45,414 nucleotides of DNA from UBA6109 sp035366835 (GCA_035366835.1 DAOSIS010000026.1:1-45414); one strand, 5' to 3'; positions 16,403-24,364 are shown, counted from the stretch's first letter. Translations and numbers: made by a program. The notes: generated by a model not told the origin, from the letters alone.

Positions 16403-16846
16403 ATGGAGGAAGAAAAAAAGGACAAGGGATTCGTCGTCAAGGATCGCCGCCTCTTCGGTGAGTCCGGGGAAGCCCGGACGGAAACCACCCGGACGGATGA
16501 GCCGCCGAAGGCCCCTCAGGAAGAACGGCCGAAAGCGGCCGGCGGCCAGGAAGAGACCTCCGAAGGACCACCGCCCTCCCCCGAGGACGGGTTTCTTCCC
16601 GAAGTGAACTTCGCCAACTTCATCCTTTCGCTGGGCACCACGGCCTTCTATCATTTCGGAGACCTGCCGGACCGGGACGGGGGGAAGGCGGAAAAGAACA
16701 TTGCGGCGGCGAAACAGACGATCGATCTCCTCAGCATGCTCAAATCCAAGACCGAGGGAAACCTCGACAAGGACGAACAGGCGCTTCTGGAAGGCATCCT
16801 TTACGAATTGAGATTGCGCTTCGTAAAGGAAACGACCTCGAAATGA
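16403..16846 (+). CDS. DUF1844 protein
   Basis: 147 aa. The N-terminal 65 residues are charged, Pro/Glu/Lys-rich and probably disordered. The DUF1844 domain occupies roughly residues 68-143: VNFANFILSLGTTAFYHFGDLP, then AAKQTIDLLSMLKSKTEGNLDKDEQALLEGILYELRLRFV. The function of the family is unknown. A strong CAGGAGGT lies 7 nt upstream and its stop overlaps the ispE start (ATGA), so the two are translationally coupled. Confidence 0.88.
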   Translation: MEEEKKDKGFVVKDRRLFGESGEARTETTRTDEPPKAPQEERPKAAGGQEETSEGPPPSPEDGFLPEVNFANFILSLGTTAFYHFGDLPDRDGGKAEKNIAAAKQTIDLLSMLKSKTEGNLDKDEQALLEGILYELRLRFVKETTSK

Positions 16847-17679
16847 CCCGGACCTCCCCTGCGAAGATCAACCTCGTCCTGAAAGTCCTTCGCCGCCGTC
16901 CCGACGGCTATCACGACCTCGCCTCGCTGATGCAGCAGATCGATCTTTGCGACGAAATGGATTTCACCACCGCCAGCCGCGGCATCGGTCTGCAGTGCCC
17001 GGGAAGCGGTCTTCCCGAGGACGAGCGGAACATCGTCTACCGCGCGGCCAGAAAGCTCCTGGATGAAACCGGTCATCCGGGCGGCATTGAAATCGTCCTC
17101 CGCAAACGCATCCCCGTCGCCGCTGGACTCGGAGGTGGAAGCTCCGATGCGGCGACGACGCTTGCAACGCTCAACGAGATGCTGCATCTGCATGTCCCTG
17201 CGGACCGCCTTCAGGCCATGGGCGCATCGCTGGGGGCAGACGTGCCCTTCTTCCTCTTCGGACGGAGCGCCTGGGCGTTCGGCATCGGAGATCGTCTTCA
17301 ACCGGCCCCGGAGATCCCCCCCCTTGAATTCGTTCTTGTGAATCCGGGCTACGAAGTCTCCACCCGCGCGGTCTACCAAGGCCTCAATTTCACATTGACA
17401 AACCAGCCAAACCATTATAGCATCCCACGATTTTTCACGGCGGATGATCTGGCGAAGGGGTTGCACAACGATCTGGAGACGGTGACCCTCAGGTTGCATC
17501 CCGATCTCGTGATGTGGAAGGAGCGGTTGGTACGCAATGGCGCCCTGAGTGCCCTGATGTCGGGCAGCGGTCCCACGGTTTTCGGCATCTTCGATCGTGC
17601 AGACCGGGCCGCAGAGGCCGAGGCTGCGCTGAAAGAATCCGGACCTTGCACGGTTTTCAGGGCCCGTTCCCTGCGCTGA
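16843..17679 (+). CDS. ispE: 4-diphosphocytidyl-2-C-methyl-D-erythritol kinase
   Basis: 278 aa GHMP kinase of the non-mevalonate isoprenoid pathway. AKINLVLKVLRRRPDGYHDL at the N-terminus, the ATP loop PVAAGLGGGSSDAA near residues 91-104, GADVPFFLFG and the C-terminal SGSGPTVFGIF are all present. The start overlaps the upstream DUF1844 stop. It is followed by tRNA-Gln and prs, an order I recall from other deltaproteobacteria. Confidence 0.95.
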   Translation: MTRTSPAKINLVLKVLRRRPDGYHDLASLMQQIDLCDEMDFTTASRGIGLQCPGSGLPEDERNIVYRAARKLLDETGHPGGIEIVLRKRIPVAAGLGGGSSDAATTLATLNEMLHLHVPADRLQAMGASLGADVPFFLFGRSAWAFGIGDRLQPAPEIPPLEFVLVNPGYEVSTRAVYQGLNFTLTNQPNHYSIPRFFTADDLAKGLHNDLETVTLRLHPDLVMWKERLVRNGALSALMSGSGPTVFGIFDRADRAAEAEAALKESGPCTVFRARSLR

Positions 17680-17752
17680 CATTCCGTCGGCAATTCTCCG
17701 GCGCCTCTTCATTCCTGGGCACCGAACCGCAAAACAGCAATTTGATACAGTT

Positions 17753-17827
17753 TGGGGCGTCGTCAAGCGGTAAGACACAAGATTTTGGTTCTTGCATTCG
17801 GAGGTTCGAATCCTCCCGCCCCAGCCA
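17753..17827 (+). tRNA. tRNA-Gln (anticodon TTG), CCA encoded
   Basis: Acceptor stem TGGGGCG pairs with CGCCCCA (17817-17823). The anticodon stem CAAGA/TCTTG encloses TTTTGGT, with TTG at 17785-17787. The T arm is GGAGG-TTCGAAT-CCTCC. The discriminator is G and CCA is encoded at 17825-17827. It lies between ispE and prs on the same strand. Its wobble U would be a substrate of MnmA (4328-5398). Confidence 0.97.
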
Positions 17828-17859
17828 GCAATTATTCCTCACGATCCGGTGGGATGGCC

Positions 17860-18804
17860 ATGCTCGAAAGAATAAGGATATTCAGCGGGAACTCCAATGT
17901 CGCCCTGGCGCAGAAAATCTGCCGGAACCTCGGCGTGCCTCTCGGCGAAGCCAATGTCTCGACCTTCAGCGACGGGGAGACCCGCGTCGAAATCAACGAA
18001 AACGTCCGCGGCATGGATGTCTTCATCATCCAGTCCACATGCCCGCCCGTCAACCTCTCCGTAATGGAGCTGCTCATCATGATCGATGCGATGAAGCGGG
18101 CCTCGGCGGACCGGATCACGGCGGTCATCCCCTACTACGGCTATGCGCGGCAGGACCGCAAGGTCGCGCCCCGGGCGCCCATCTCCGCCAAGCTCGTCGC
18201 CGATCTGATCACCACGGCCGGAGCGAGCCGCGTCCTTTCTATGGACCTGCACGCGGGACAGATCCAGGGCTTCTTCAACATCCCCGTCGACAACCTCTAC
18301 GCGACGCCGATCCTGCTGGACTATATCAAGAACAACTACCAGGGGGGCAACCTGGTCATTGTCTCCCCCGATACGGGAGGCGTGGAAAGGGCCAGGGCGT
18401 TCGGAAAACGCCTGGGCGCCACGCTGGCCATCATCGACAAACGGCGCGAGGGGCCGAATGAGGCCCAGGTGATGAACATCATCGGCAACATCAAGGGGAA
18501 ACGCGTCATCCTGCTGGACGACATGATCGACACGGCCGGAACGGTGGTACAGGCGGCCACGGCACTTCGGGAGGAAGGCGCGCTGGAGGTTTCGGTCTGC
18601 GCGACCCATGCCGTTCTGTCCGGCCCCGCCATCGAACGGATCGAGGCGTCCGCCATCCAGGAGCTCGTCGTGACGGATACGATCCCCCTGCACGACGCCG
18701 CCAAGGCATGTTCGCGTATCAAGATCCTGTCCGTGGCCGGTCTCTTGAGCGAGGCCGTCCGGAGGATCTACTACAACGATTCGATCAGCTCACTATTTAT
18801 CTAG
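17860..18804 (+). CDS. prs: Ribose-phosphate pyrophosphokinase
   Basis: 314 aa when started at the second of two nearby ATGs (17860): GGTGGG lies 6 nt before it, whereas it is too close to the ATG at 17854. It makes PRPP from ribose-5-phosphate and ATP. Visible are RIFSGNSNVALAQKI, the ATP flexible loop YARQDRKVAPRAPISAK, SMDLHAGQIQGFF and the PRPP-binding loop VILLDDMIDTAGT. The length and motifs fit class I PRPP synthetase. It is followed after 14 nt by rplY. Confidence 0.97.
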   Translation: MLERIRIFSGNSNVALAQKICRNLGVPLGEANVSTFSDGETRVEINENVRGMDVFIIQSTCPPVNLSVMELLIMIDAMKRASADRITAVIPYYGYARQDRKVAPRAPISAKLVADLITTAGASRVLSMDLHAGQIQGFFNIPVDNLYATPILLDYIKNNYQGGNLVIVSPDTGGVERARAFGKRLGATLAIIDKRREGPNEAQVMNIIGNIKGKRVILLDDMIDTAGTVVQAATALREEGALEVSVCATHAVLSGPAIERIEASAIQELVVTDTIPLHDAAKACSRIKILSVAGLLSEAVRRIYYNDSISSLFI

Positions 18805-18818
18805 GTTAGGAGGATTTC

Positions 18819-19484
18819 ATGAAAACGGTTGATCTGACTGCATACACCCGGGAGGACACCGGCAAGGGACCGGCAAGACGTCGGCGGGCCGGCGGCTTCG
18901 TCCCGGCTGTGTTTTACGGACCCAAGACTGCCACTCGCGCGCTGTCGGTTCCGAAGGACGAAATGGTAAAGCTCCTCAAGCGAAGGGGGGAAAACGTCTT
19001 TATCAAACTGGTCATCGACGACAAGGGGCAGAGGCAGGAGGCCCTGTCGATCATCAAGGAACTCCAGGTCGAGCCCCTCGGCGGAAAGATTCAGCACGTG
19101 GATTTCTACGAAGTGACGATGGACAAGAAGCTCGTCTTCGAGGTACCCCTTCACTTCAAGGGAAAGCCCGTCGGAGTCGACATGGGCGGCGACCTGCAGC
19201 ACAGCAAGCGGGAGTTGAAGGTGCTCTGCCTGCCCGCCGATCTCCCCGATTTCTTCGAGGTGGACGTGAGCGCCCTGAAGATCGGAGAATCCTTCAAGAT
19301 TCGCGATATCCAGGTCGATGAAAAGATCACCGTCGTGGATCCCCTGGACGCGGCCGTTGCATCCGTGACGGTCCCGAAGGCCGTGAAGGAAACGAAGGTC
19401 GAAGGCGAAGAGGCGGCGGCCGAGGGCGAAGCGGTCGAAGGCGCCGGTGAAGAGGCTGCCAAGGAAAAGGAAGTGAAGGCCTGA
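18819..19484 (+). CDS. rplY: Ribosomal protein bL25, Ctc type
   Basis: 221 aa, the long Ctc/TL5 form. The N-terminal 5S rRNA-binding domain (about 1-95) begins MKTVDLTAYTREDTGKGPARRRR, and the C-terminal TL5 domain (about 96-190) contains VPLHFKGKPVGVDMGGDLQ and ISALKIGESFKIRDI-like sequence. The last 35 residues are an acidic Glu/Ala/Lys tail. TTAGGAGGA precedes the ATG. Confidence 0.95.
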   Translation: MKTVDLTAYTREDTGKGPARRRRAGGFVPAVFYGPKTATRALSVPKDEMVKLLKRRGENVFIKLVIDDKGQRQEALSIIKELQVEPLGGKIQHVDFYEVTMDKKLVFEVPLHFKGKPVGVDMGGDLQHSKRELKVLCLPADLPDFFEVDVSALKIGESFKIRDIQVDEKITVVDPLDAAVASVTVPKAVKETKVEGEEAAAEGEAVEGAGEEAAKEKEVKA

Positions 19485-19564
19485 TTTCCGGACCGGCTCC
19501 CCTGCGGGGCGGAAAAACCTCTCCGCCTTCACGATAAGCCGGCGGCCTCGGCGAGAGGATGCAT

Positions 19565-20155
19565 GTGAAGTTGATCGTAGGACTGGGCAATCCCGGACCG
19601 CGTTACCGTTTTTCCCGGCACAACGCCGGATTCCTCGTTTTGGATCAGTTGGCCCAGAAGCACGGCATGGCTCTTTCCCAACGACTCTTCGAGGCGCTCG
19701 TGACCAGGGGAAAGATCGCGGGCGAGTCCGTGATCGCCGCTGCACCGCAGACGTTCATGAACCTGAGCGGCACCGCGGTGAGGAGGATTCTTGATTTTTA
19801 CCGGATCGAGGTCGTCGACCTGATCGTCATTCATGATGACATGGATCTGCCGTTCGGGACGATCCGCCTGAAGGAAGGAGGGGGGCACGGGGGGCACAAG
19901 GGTTTGATATCCGTCATCGAACAGCTCGGGAATCCGGACTTTCTGCGGGTCCGCATCGGCATCGGGAAACCGGTTATCCGCGAGATGGTCGATTCCTATG
20001 TACTGTCCCCCTTCTCGGAAGAAGAGATGCAAACGGTTCCGGACATCGCGGCGACTGCCTGCGATCTCGTGACGGACATCGTTGCATCCGGCGTTCAGGC
20101 GGCCGTCGTCAAGTATCGCGGCAAGACCATCAATAACTTTCAGAAGGAGGGTTAA
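19565..20155 (+). CDS. pth: Peptidyl-tRNA hydrolase
   Basis: 196 aa. The start is most likely the GTG at 19565 (MKLIVGLGNPGP), because GAGAGG ends 6 nt before it; an in-frame ATG at 19559 abuts that Shine-Dalgarno and could not use it. It recycles peptidyl-tRNAs. The catalytic His lies in SRHNAGF (H19); PQTFMNLSG, VIHDDMDLPFG and GGHGGHKGL are all conserved. The next gene starts within 4 nt of its stop. Confidence 0.95.
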   Translation: MKLIVGLGNPGPRYRFSRHNAGFLVLDQLAQKHGMALSQRLFEALVTRGKIAGESVIAAAPQTFMNLSGTAVRRILDFYRIEVVDLIVIHDDMDLPFGTIRLKEGGGHGGHKGLISVIEQLGNPDFLRVRIGIGKPVIREMVDSYVLSPFSEEEMQTVPDIAATACDLVTDIVASGVQAAVVKYRGKTINNFQKEG

Positions 20156-20158
20156 GTG

Positions 20159-22600
20159 ATGTGCATCGGCAAGCGGAGTTTTTGGTCTTCTCTATTGGCG
20201 ATCGGAATCGTCTTGTTCCTTACGACCCCGATGGCTCTGGCAGGTGAAGCGGACATCAAGCTGCCCGATCTGAGCCAGATCAGTTTCATGGGCGGTTCGC
20301 TGGGCGGCCTCACCATCCTGAACCTCGGCCTCGTCATCTGCCTGATCGGGATGATCTTCGGCTGGATGCAGTATGTCCAGACGAAGAACCTGCCCTCGCA
20401 CCAGGCCATGCTAGACGTCTCGAACACAATCTGGGAAACCTGCAAGACCTACCTGTTTCAGCAGGGCAAGTTCCTCGCCGGCCTCTGGGTCCTGATCGCC
20501 ATCTGTATCGTCTATTACTTCGTAGGCCTGCAGGGCAACACCCTCGGCGCGGTTCTGATGATCCTCTTCTGCTCCGTCATGGGGATCCTCGGCTCCTACG
20601 GTGTGGCATGGTTCGGCATCCGGATCAACACGGTGGCCAACTCCCGGGCGGCGTTCGCATCCCTGAGCGGAAACCCTCTCAGCATGGTCAACATCTGCCT
20701 GCGTTCCGGCATGAGCGTCGGCCTTCTGCTGGTCAGCATCGAACTTTTCTTCATGATCCTCATCCTCGCCTATATCCCGAAGGAACTGGCCGGCCCCTGC
20801 TTCATCGGCTTCGCGATCGGTGAGTCCCTCGGCGCGAGCGCGCTGCGTATCTGCGGCGGTATCTTCACCAAGATCGCGGACATCGGCTCCGACCTGATGA
20901 AGATCATCTTCCATCTTCCGGAAGACGATCCGAAAAACCCCGGCGTCATCGCGGACTGCACGGGTGACAATGCCGGCGACAGCGTCGGCCCCACGGCGGA
21001 CGGCTTCGAAACCTACGGCGTCACGGGCGTCGCCCTGATCGCCTTCCTGGCCCTGGCGATGGCCGCCAACCCGGCCATGTGCGGAAAATTGATCGTCTGG
21101 ATCTTCGCCATGCGCATCCTCATGATCCTCACCTCGCTGGCCTCCTACTTCGTCAACGACGCCGCGAGCAAGTCCCTCTTCTCCGGTCACAAGGAATTCA
21201 ATTTCGAGCATCCCCTGACGAACCTGGTCTGGATCACGTCCATCGTCTCCATCATCGTCACTTTCCTGGCCAGCTATTTTCTGCTGGGCGATCTGGCGCC
21301 CGTCGCCGATTCGATCTCCACGTGGCTGGCGCTTTCGATCATCATCAGCTGCGGGACGATCGCCGGAGCGCTGATCCCCGAATTCACGAAGGTCTTCACG
21401 AGCACCAGTTCACGCCACTGCGAAGAGGTCGTCAACGCCTCGCGCCAAGGCGGTCCTTCCCTGAATATCCTCTCGGGTCTGGTCGCCGGAAACTTCTCCG
21501 CCTTCTGGGAGGGACTCACGATCCTGGTCCTGATGTTCATTGCCTATATGGTCTCCCAGAGCGCCTCGATCACGAGCCTGATGCCCAAGGAGTTCGTCTT
21601 TGCGGCACCGGTCTTCGCCTTCGGTCTGGTCGCCTTCGGTTTCCTCGGTATGGGGCCGGTAACGATTGCCGTCGACAGCTTCGGCCCGGTCTCCGACAAC
21701 GCCCAGTCCATCTATGAGCTCTCCATGATCGAGAGCCGGCCCGACGCCAAAGAGGTGGTCAAGAAGCACTTCGGCGTGGAGACGGATTTCGAGAAGGCCA
21801 AACATTATCTCGAATCCGCCGACGGCGCGGGCAACACCTTCAAGGCCACGGCCAAACCGGTCCTCATCGGTACGGCCGTCGTCGGCGCGACGACGATGGT
21901 CTTCGGCATCATCATCCTGCTGGAGCACATGTTCGGAAACGTCGTCGCCAAGCTGAGCCTTGTTCAGCCTGAGATCATCCTCGGTCTCCTCATGGGCGGT
22001 TGCGTGATCTACTGGTTCACCGGCGCATCGATCCAGGCGGTCGTCACCGGTTCCTATCGCGCCGTCGTCTACATCAAGGAACATATCAATCTGGACAAGA
22101 AGGAAGCCTCCATCGCCGACAGCAAGGAGGTCGTCAAGATCTGCACAATCTACGCCCAGAAGGGGATGATCAACATCTTCGTCGTCATCTTCTTCATGGC
22201 GCTGGCCCTGGCCTTCTTCAACGCCTACTTCTTCATCGGCTACCTGATCGGCATCGCCTTCTTCGGCCTCTTCCAGGCCATCTTCATGGCGAACGCCGGC
22301 GGCTGCTGGGACAACGGCAAGAAGATCGTCGAAGTGGATCTGAAGCAGAAGAACACGCCGCTGCATGAGGCCACCGTGGTCGGCGACACCGTCGGCGACC
22401 CCTTCAAGGACACCTCTTCGGTCTCCCTGAACCCGGTCATCAAGTTCACGACCCTCTTCGGACTCCTGGCCGTGGAAATCGCCGTGACGATGCAGAGCGT
22501 GGGGCTGAAGCTCGGCCTGGCGTCGCTGTTCTTCCTGATCGCGCTGGTCTTTGTCTACCGGTCTTTCTACGGGATGAGAATCATCGGCGAGAAGCTCTAA
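20159..22600 (+). CDS. hppA: Membrane-bound proton-pumping pyrophosphatase, divergent
   Basis: 813 aa, about 15-16 membrane helices. It couples PPi hydrolysis to ion pumping and runs in reverse in some anaerobes. The ATG at 20159 has AAGGAGG 8 nt upstream. The pyrophosphate site is recognisable: RICGGIFTKIADIGSDL, EDDPKNPGVIADCTGDNAGD, NAGGCWDNGKK and GDTVGDPFKDTS. Several canonical positions differ: DVGADLVGKVE becomes DIGSDLMKIIF, GNTT(A/K)A becomes GNTFKA, and DTSGPSLN becomes DTSSVSLN. The Lys in GNTFKA is at the position that marks K+-independent enzymes. The N-terminus has a signal-like hydrophobic segment. Ion specificity is not certain. Confidence 0.9.
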   Translation: MCIGKRSFWSSLLAIGIVLFLTTPMALAGEADIKLPDLSQISFMGGSLGGLTILNLGLVICLIGMIFGWMQYVQTKNLPSHQAMLDVSNTIWETCKTYLFQQGKFLAGLWVLIAICIVYYFVGLQGNTLGAVLMILFCSVMGILGSYGVAWFGIRINTVANSRAAFASLSGNPLSMVNICLRSGMSVGLLLVSIELFFMILILAYIPKELAGPCFIGFAIGESLGASALRICGGIFTKIADIGSDLMKIIFHLPEDDPKNPGVIADCTGDNAGDSVGPTADGFETYGVTGVALIAFLALAMAANPAMCGKLIVWIFAMRILMILTSLASYFVNDAASKSLFSGHKEFNFEHPLTNLVWITSIVSIIVTFLASYFLLGDLAPVADSISTWLALSIIISCGTIAGALIPEFTKVFTSTSSRHCEEVVNASRQGGPSLNILSGLVAGNFSAFWEGLTILVLMFIAYMVSQSASITSLMPKEFVFAAPVFAFGLVAFGFLGMGPVTIAVDSFGPVSDNAQSIYELSMIESRPDAKEVVKKHFGVETDFEKAKHYLESADGAGNTFKATAKPVLIGTAVVGATTMVFGIIILLEHMFGNVVAKLSLVQPEIILGLLMGGCVIYWFTGASIQAVVTGSYRAVVYIKEHINLDKKEASIADSKEVVKICTIYAQKGMINIFVVIFFMALALAFFNAYFFIGYLIGIAFFGLFQAIFMANAGGCWDNGKKIVEVDLKQKNTPLHEATVVGDTVGDPFKDTSSVSLNPVIKFTTLFGLLAVEIAVTMQSVGLKLGLASLFFLIALVFVYRSFYGMRIIGEKL

Positions 22601-22628
22601 AGCGACCGTTCCGGCCGCAAGGTACCAG

Positions 22629-22663
22629 AGGCGCCCCGGTTCTTTTCCGAGGCGCCTTTTTTT
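22629..22663 (+). terminator. Intrinsic terminator after hppA
   Basis: AGGCGCC (22629-22635) pairs with GGCGCCT (22651-22657) and is followed by a run of T to 22663. It separates hppA from ychF. Confidence 0.85.
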
Positions 22664-22665
22664 CG

Positions 22666-22706
22666 CATCCGCGATCACATCCGCCGCGATCGACACATCC
22701 GCGATC
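22666..22706 (+). repeat. Three direct repeats of CATCCGCGATC upstream of ychF
   Basis: CATCCGCGATC at 22666-22676 and 22696-22706 are identical; a third copy at 22678-22691 has a 3-nt insertion (CATCCGCCGCGATC). They end 4 nt before the ychF -35 box, a position suited to activator binding. Confidence 0.5.
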
Positions 22707-22710
22707 GCCC

Positions 22711-22739
22711 TTGACAGCCGCCGTCAAAGTCTTTAGCCT
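22711..22739 (+). promoter_or_regulatory. Promoter of ychF
   Basis: TTGACA (22711-22716), 17-nt spacer, TAGCCT (22734-22739). TTGAC and GTCAA form an inverted repeat from the -35 into the spacer. Confidence 0.6.
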
Positions 22740-22776
22740 GCTCTCCAAGTTCCATCGGCGTCGAGGATTTCCATTC

Positions 22777-23871
22777 ATGGGTTTCCGCTGCGGCATCATC
22801 GGCCTTCCCAATGTCGGCAAGTCCACGATCTTCAACGCGTTGTCCGCCGCCGGCGCGGAGGTCGCCAACTACCCCTTCTGTACGATCGACCCGAACGTCG
22901 GAATCGTCCCCGTGGCCGATCCCCGTCTGGACAAGATCGCAGAGATTCTTCATCCCCCCAAGGTCACGCGCACGACGCTCGAATTCGTGGATATCGCCGG
23001 TCTCGTCAAGGGTGCCAGCCGCGGCGAGGGTCTCGGGAACAAGTTCCTCGGGCATATCCGGGACGTGGATGCCGTCGTTCACGTCGTACGCTGTTTCGAC
23101 GATCCGGACGTCGTCTCGCTCGACGGAACCGTCGATCCACGCCGCGACGTCGAAATCGTCAATACAGAACTTCTCCTTGCGGACCTCCAGACCGTGGAAG
23201 ACCGGATCGAAAAAACGGAGAAACTGCTCAAGACCGGAGACAAGTCCATCCGCCGTCAACTGGACTTCCTCCAAGAGGTCCTCGGGGCGCTCGGCAGAGG
23301 CGTTCCGGCCCGCCGCCTCTCCTTCGACGGCGACAACGACGAGATCCGGAAAGGCCTCCGCCTCCTGACGGACAAACCGGTTCTGTACGTCGCAAACGTC
23401 AACGAGTCCGTGCTGAAGGGCCCGTCTCACCTTGTCCGTGATCTGGAGGAGGCGGCCCGCGCCGAAGGCGCCGGCTGCATTGTCCTGTGCGGAGACATCG
23501 AGGCGGACATCGCCGGGCTTCCCGAAGACGAACGACGGTATTACCTCGAGGAGTTGGGATTCCGTGAATCGGGTCTGGAGAAGCTGGTCCGCGCCGGTTA
23601 CGAAATGCTGGGGCTGATAACCTTCTACACCACCGTGGGTCCCGAATTGCGCGCATGGACCGTGCCGAAGGATACGGCGGCACCCATTGCCGCCGGCCGC
23701 ATCCATACGGACATGCAGAAGGGATTCATCCGCGCCGAGATTCTGCGGTTCGATGATTTCCTCGCCTGCGGCGGCGCGGCAAGAGCAAAAGAAAAAGGTC
23801 TGCTTCGTTCGGAAGGCAAAGACTACCTTATCGCCGATGGAGACATCGTGCTCTTCCGCTTCAACGTCTGA
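22777..23871 (+). CDS. ychF: Ribosome-binding ATPase YchF (Obg family)
   Basis: 364 aa from the ATG at 22777 (GAGGA 9 nt upstream), the normal length. The P-loop GLPNVGKST is at residues 9-17; the switch region FVDIAGLVKGASRGEGLGNKFL and the C-terminal TGS domain (about 280-364, FYTTVGPELRAWTV, IHTDMQKGFIRAEIL) are complete. YchF binds ATP rather than GTP and associates with ribosomes in stress responses. It has its own promoter and follows the pth-hppA block. Confidence 0.96.
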   Translation: MGFRCGIIGLPNVGKSTIFNALSAAGAEVANYPFCTIDPNVGIVPVADPRLDKIAEILHPPKVTRTTLEFVDIAGLVKGASRGEGLGNKFLGHIRDVDAVVHVVRCFDDPDVVSLDGTVDPRRDVEIVNTELLLADLQTVEDRIEKTEKLLKTGDKSIRRQLDFLQEVLGALGRGVPARRLSFDGDNDEIRKGLRLLTDKPVLYVANVNESVLKGPSHLVRDLEEAARAEGAGCIVLCGDIEADIAGLPEDERRYYLEELGFRESGLEKLVRAGYEMLGLITFYTTVGPELRAWTVPKDTAAPIAAGRIHTDMQKGFIRAEILRFDDFLACGGAARAKEKGLLRSEGKDYLIADGDIVLFRFNV

Positions 23872-23964
23872 ACAGTCTCCAGGATTCCATCCTCATCAGT
23901 GATGAAGGGTGCGAGGGCGATCCGAGGGACGGGATCTTCTTCCCGGAGGATTTTTTCCGCAGGC

Positions 23965-24011
23965 AAAAAAATAGCGGACGGAAAAGGAGGAAGCCTGAAA
24001 CCGTCCGCTAT
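23965..24011 (-). terminator. Intrinsic terminator of the small RNA, with anti-SD loop
   Basis: A perfect 11-bp stem, ATAGCGGACGG against CCGTCCGCTAT, encloses a 19-nt loop. On the minus strand it runs into seven T (23971-23965). On the plus strand it is followed only by TTTATAAG, so the minus strand is the functional direction. The loop carries the same 14-nt anti-SD motif as the hairpin at 24064-24109. Confidence 0.8.
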
Positions 24012-24063
24012 TTATAAGAACTGAAAGGATTTAAACTTCCCTTTCAGGTTGCCCGTGGGGGGG

Positions 24064-24109
24064 ATCGGTGGGTGGGAAAGGAGGAAGCCTAAAGAAACCA
24101 CCCACCGAT
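24064..24109 (-). other. Internal anti-SD-loop hairpin of the small RNA
   Basis: A perfect 12-bp stem, ATCGGTGGGTGG (24064-24075) against CCACCCACCGAT (24098-24109), with a 22-nt loop. The loop contains AGGCTTCCTCCTTT on the minus strand, identical over 14 nt to the terminator loop, while the stems share no sequence. Identical loop with different but fully paired stems is the pattern expected of selection on loop sequence and stem pairing. Confidence 0.75.
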
Positions 24110-24187
24110 TATGAAAACGCTTTTTGATTCGAAAGAACTTTCAGTTGACGGTGAGTCAACTTCATCAATCAATTATGCCGTCAATTT

Positions 24188-24203
24188 TGCAAGGTCGATG
24201 CCA
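24188..24203 (-). promoter_or_regulatory. Sigma-54 (-24/-12) promoter
   Basis: On the minus strand TGGCATCGACCTTGCA: TGGCA, then TTGCA, with exactly 10 nt between the GG (-24) and GC (-12) doublets. It differs from the TGGCAC-N5-TTGCA consensus only in the sixth base. The predicted start is near 24177. It points into the predicted small RNA, and its upstream side carries an IHF match and three dyads, followed by the gene of a sigma-54 activator. Confidence 0.8.
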
Positions 24204-24260
24204 GTCATGAAGATTTGCCATTTTTTTGCAGAAAAAAATATATTATATATAATCATATAA

Positions 24261-24273
24261 TATCAACATGTTA
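24261..24273 (+). promoter_or_regulatory. IHF binding-site match
   Basis: TATCAACATGTTA matches WATCAANNNNTTR at every fixed position. It is centred about 90 bp upstream of the predicted start, between the enhancer dyads and the -24/-12 promoter, inside an A/T-rich stretch (24229-24265). IHF bending at this place is usual for sigma-54 promoters. Confidence 0.65.
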
Positions 24274-24349
24274 GAACGATAAATCCGCCGGCAGGCAGCA
24301 GGCGTGTCGCGGGGAAATGATCGGCCGGAACAGGGAAAATCACGACTGC

Positions 24350-24364
24350 GTGCGATATTCGCAC
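24350..24364. promoter_or_regulatory. Enhancer dyad 1 for the sigma-54 activator
   Basis: GTGCGATATTCGCAC, a perfect palindrome GTGCGA-N3-TCGCAC, centred near -180. Two degenerate copies occur at 24418 and 24436. Confidence 0.7.

Larger units (their letters stand above)
23965..24177 (-). ncRNA. Predicted sigma-54-dependent small RNA with two anti-Shine-Dalgarno loops
   Basis: The ends are inferred: 5' end near 24177, 12 nt past the -12 element at 24189-24190, and 3' end at the T run 23971-23965. On the minus strand four hairpins follow each other: GTTGAC/GTCAAC at 24160-24144; a perfect 12-bp stem at 24109-24064; CTGAAAGG/CCTTTCAG at 24047-24021; and a perfect 11-bp stem at 24011-23971 followed by seven T. 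The second and fourth have unrelated stems but share the 14-nt loop AGGCUUCCUCCUUU, whose CCUCCUUU equals the 16S anti-Shine-Dalgarno. It could block ribosome sites of target mRNAs. An 18-codon frame (24165-24109) at the 5' end has no ribosome site. No known RNA family was recognised. Confidence 0.7.

Noticed and set aside
23971..24109. Reading the paired hairpins on the plus strand as CsrA-decoy RNA (GGAGGA loops)
   Set aside because: GGA in loops is a CsrA signature, but the terminator T run and the sigma-54 promoter both point to the minus strand. No plus-strand promoter or T run was found.
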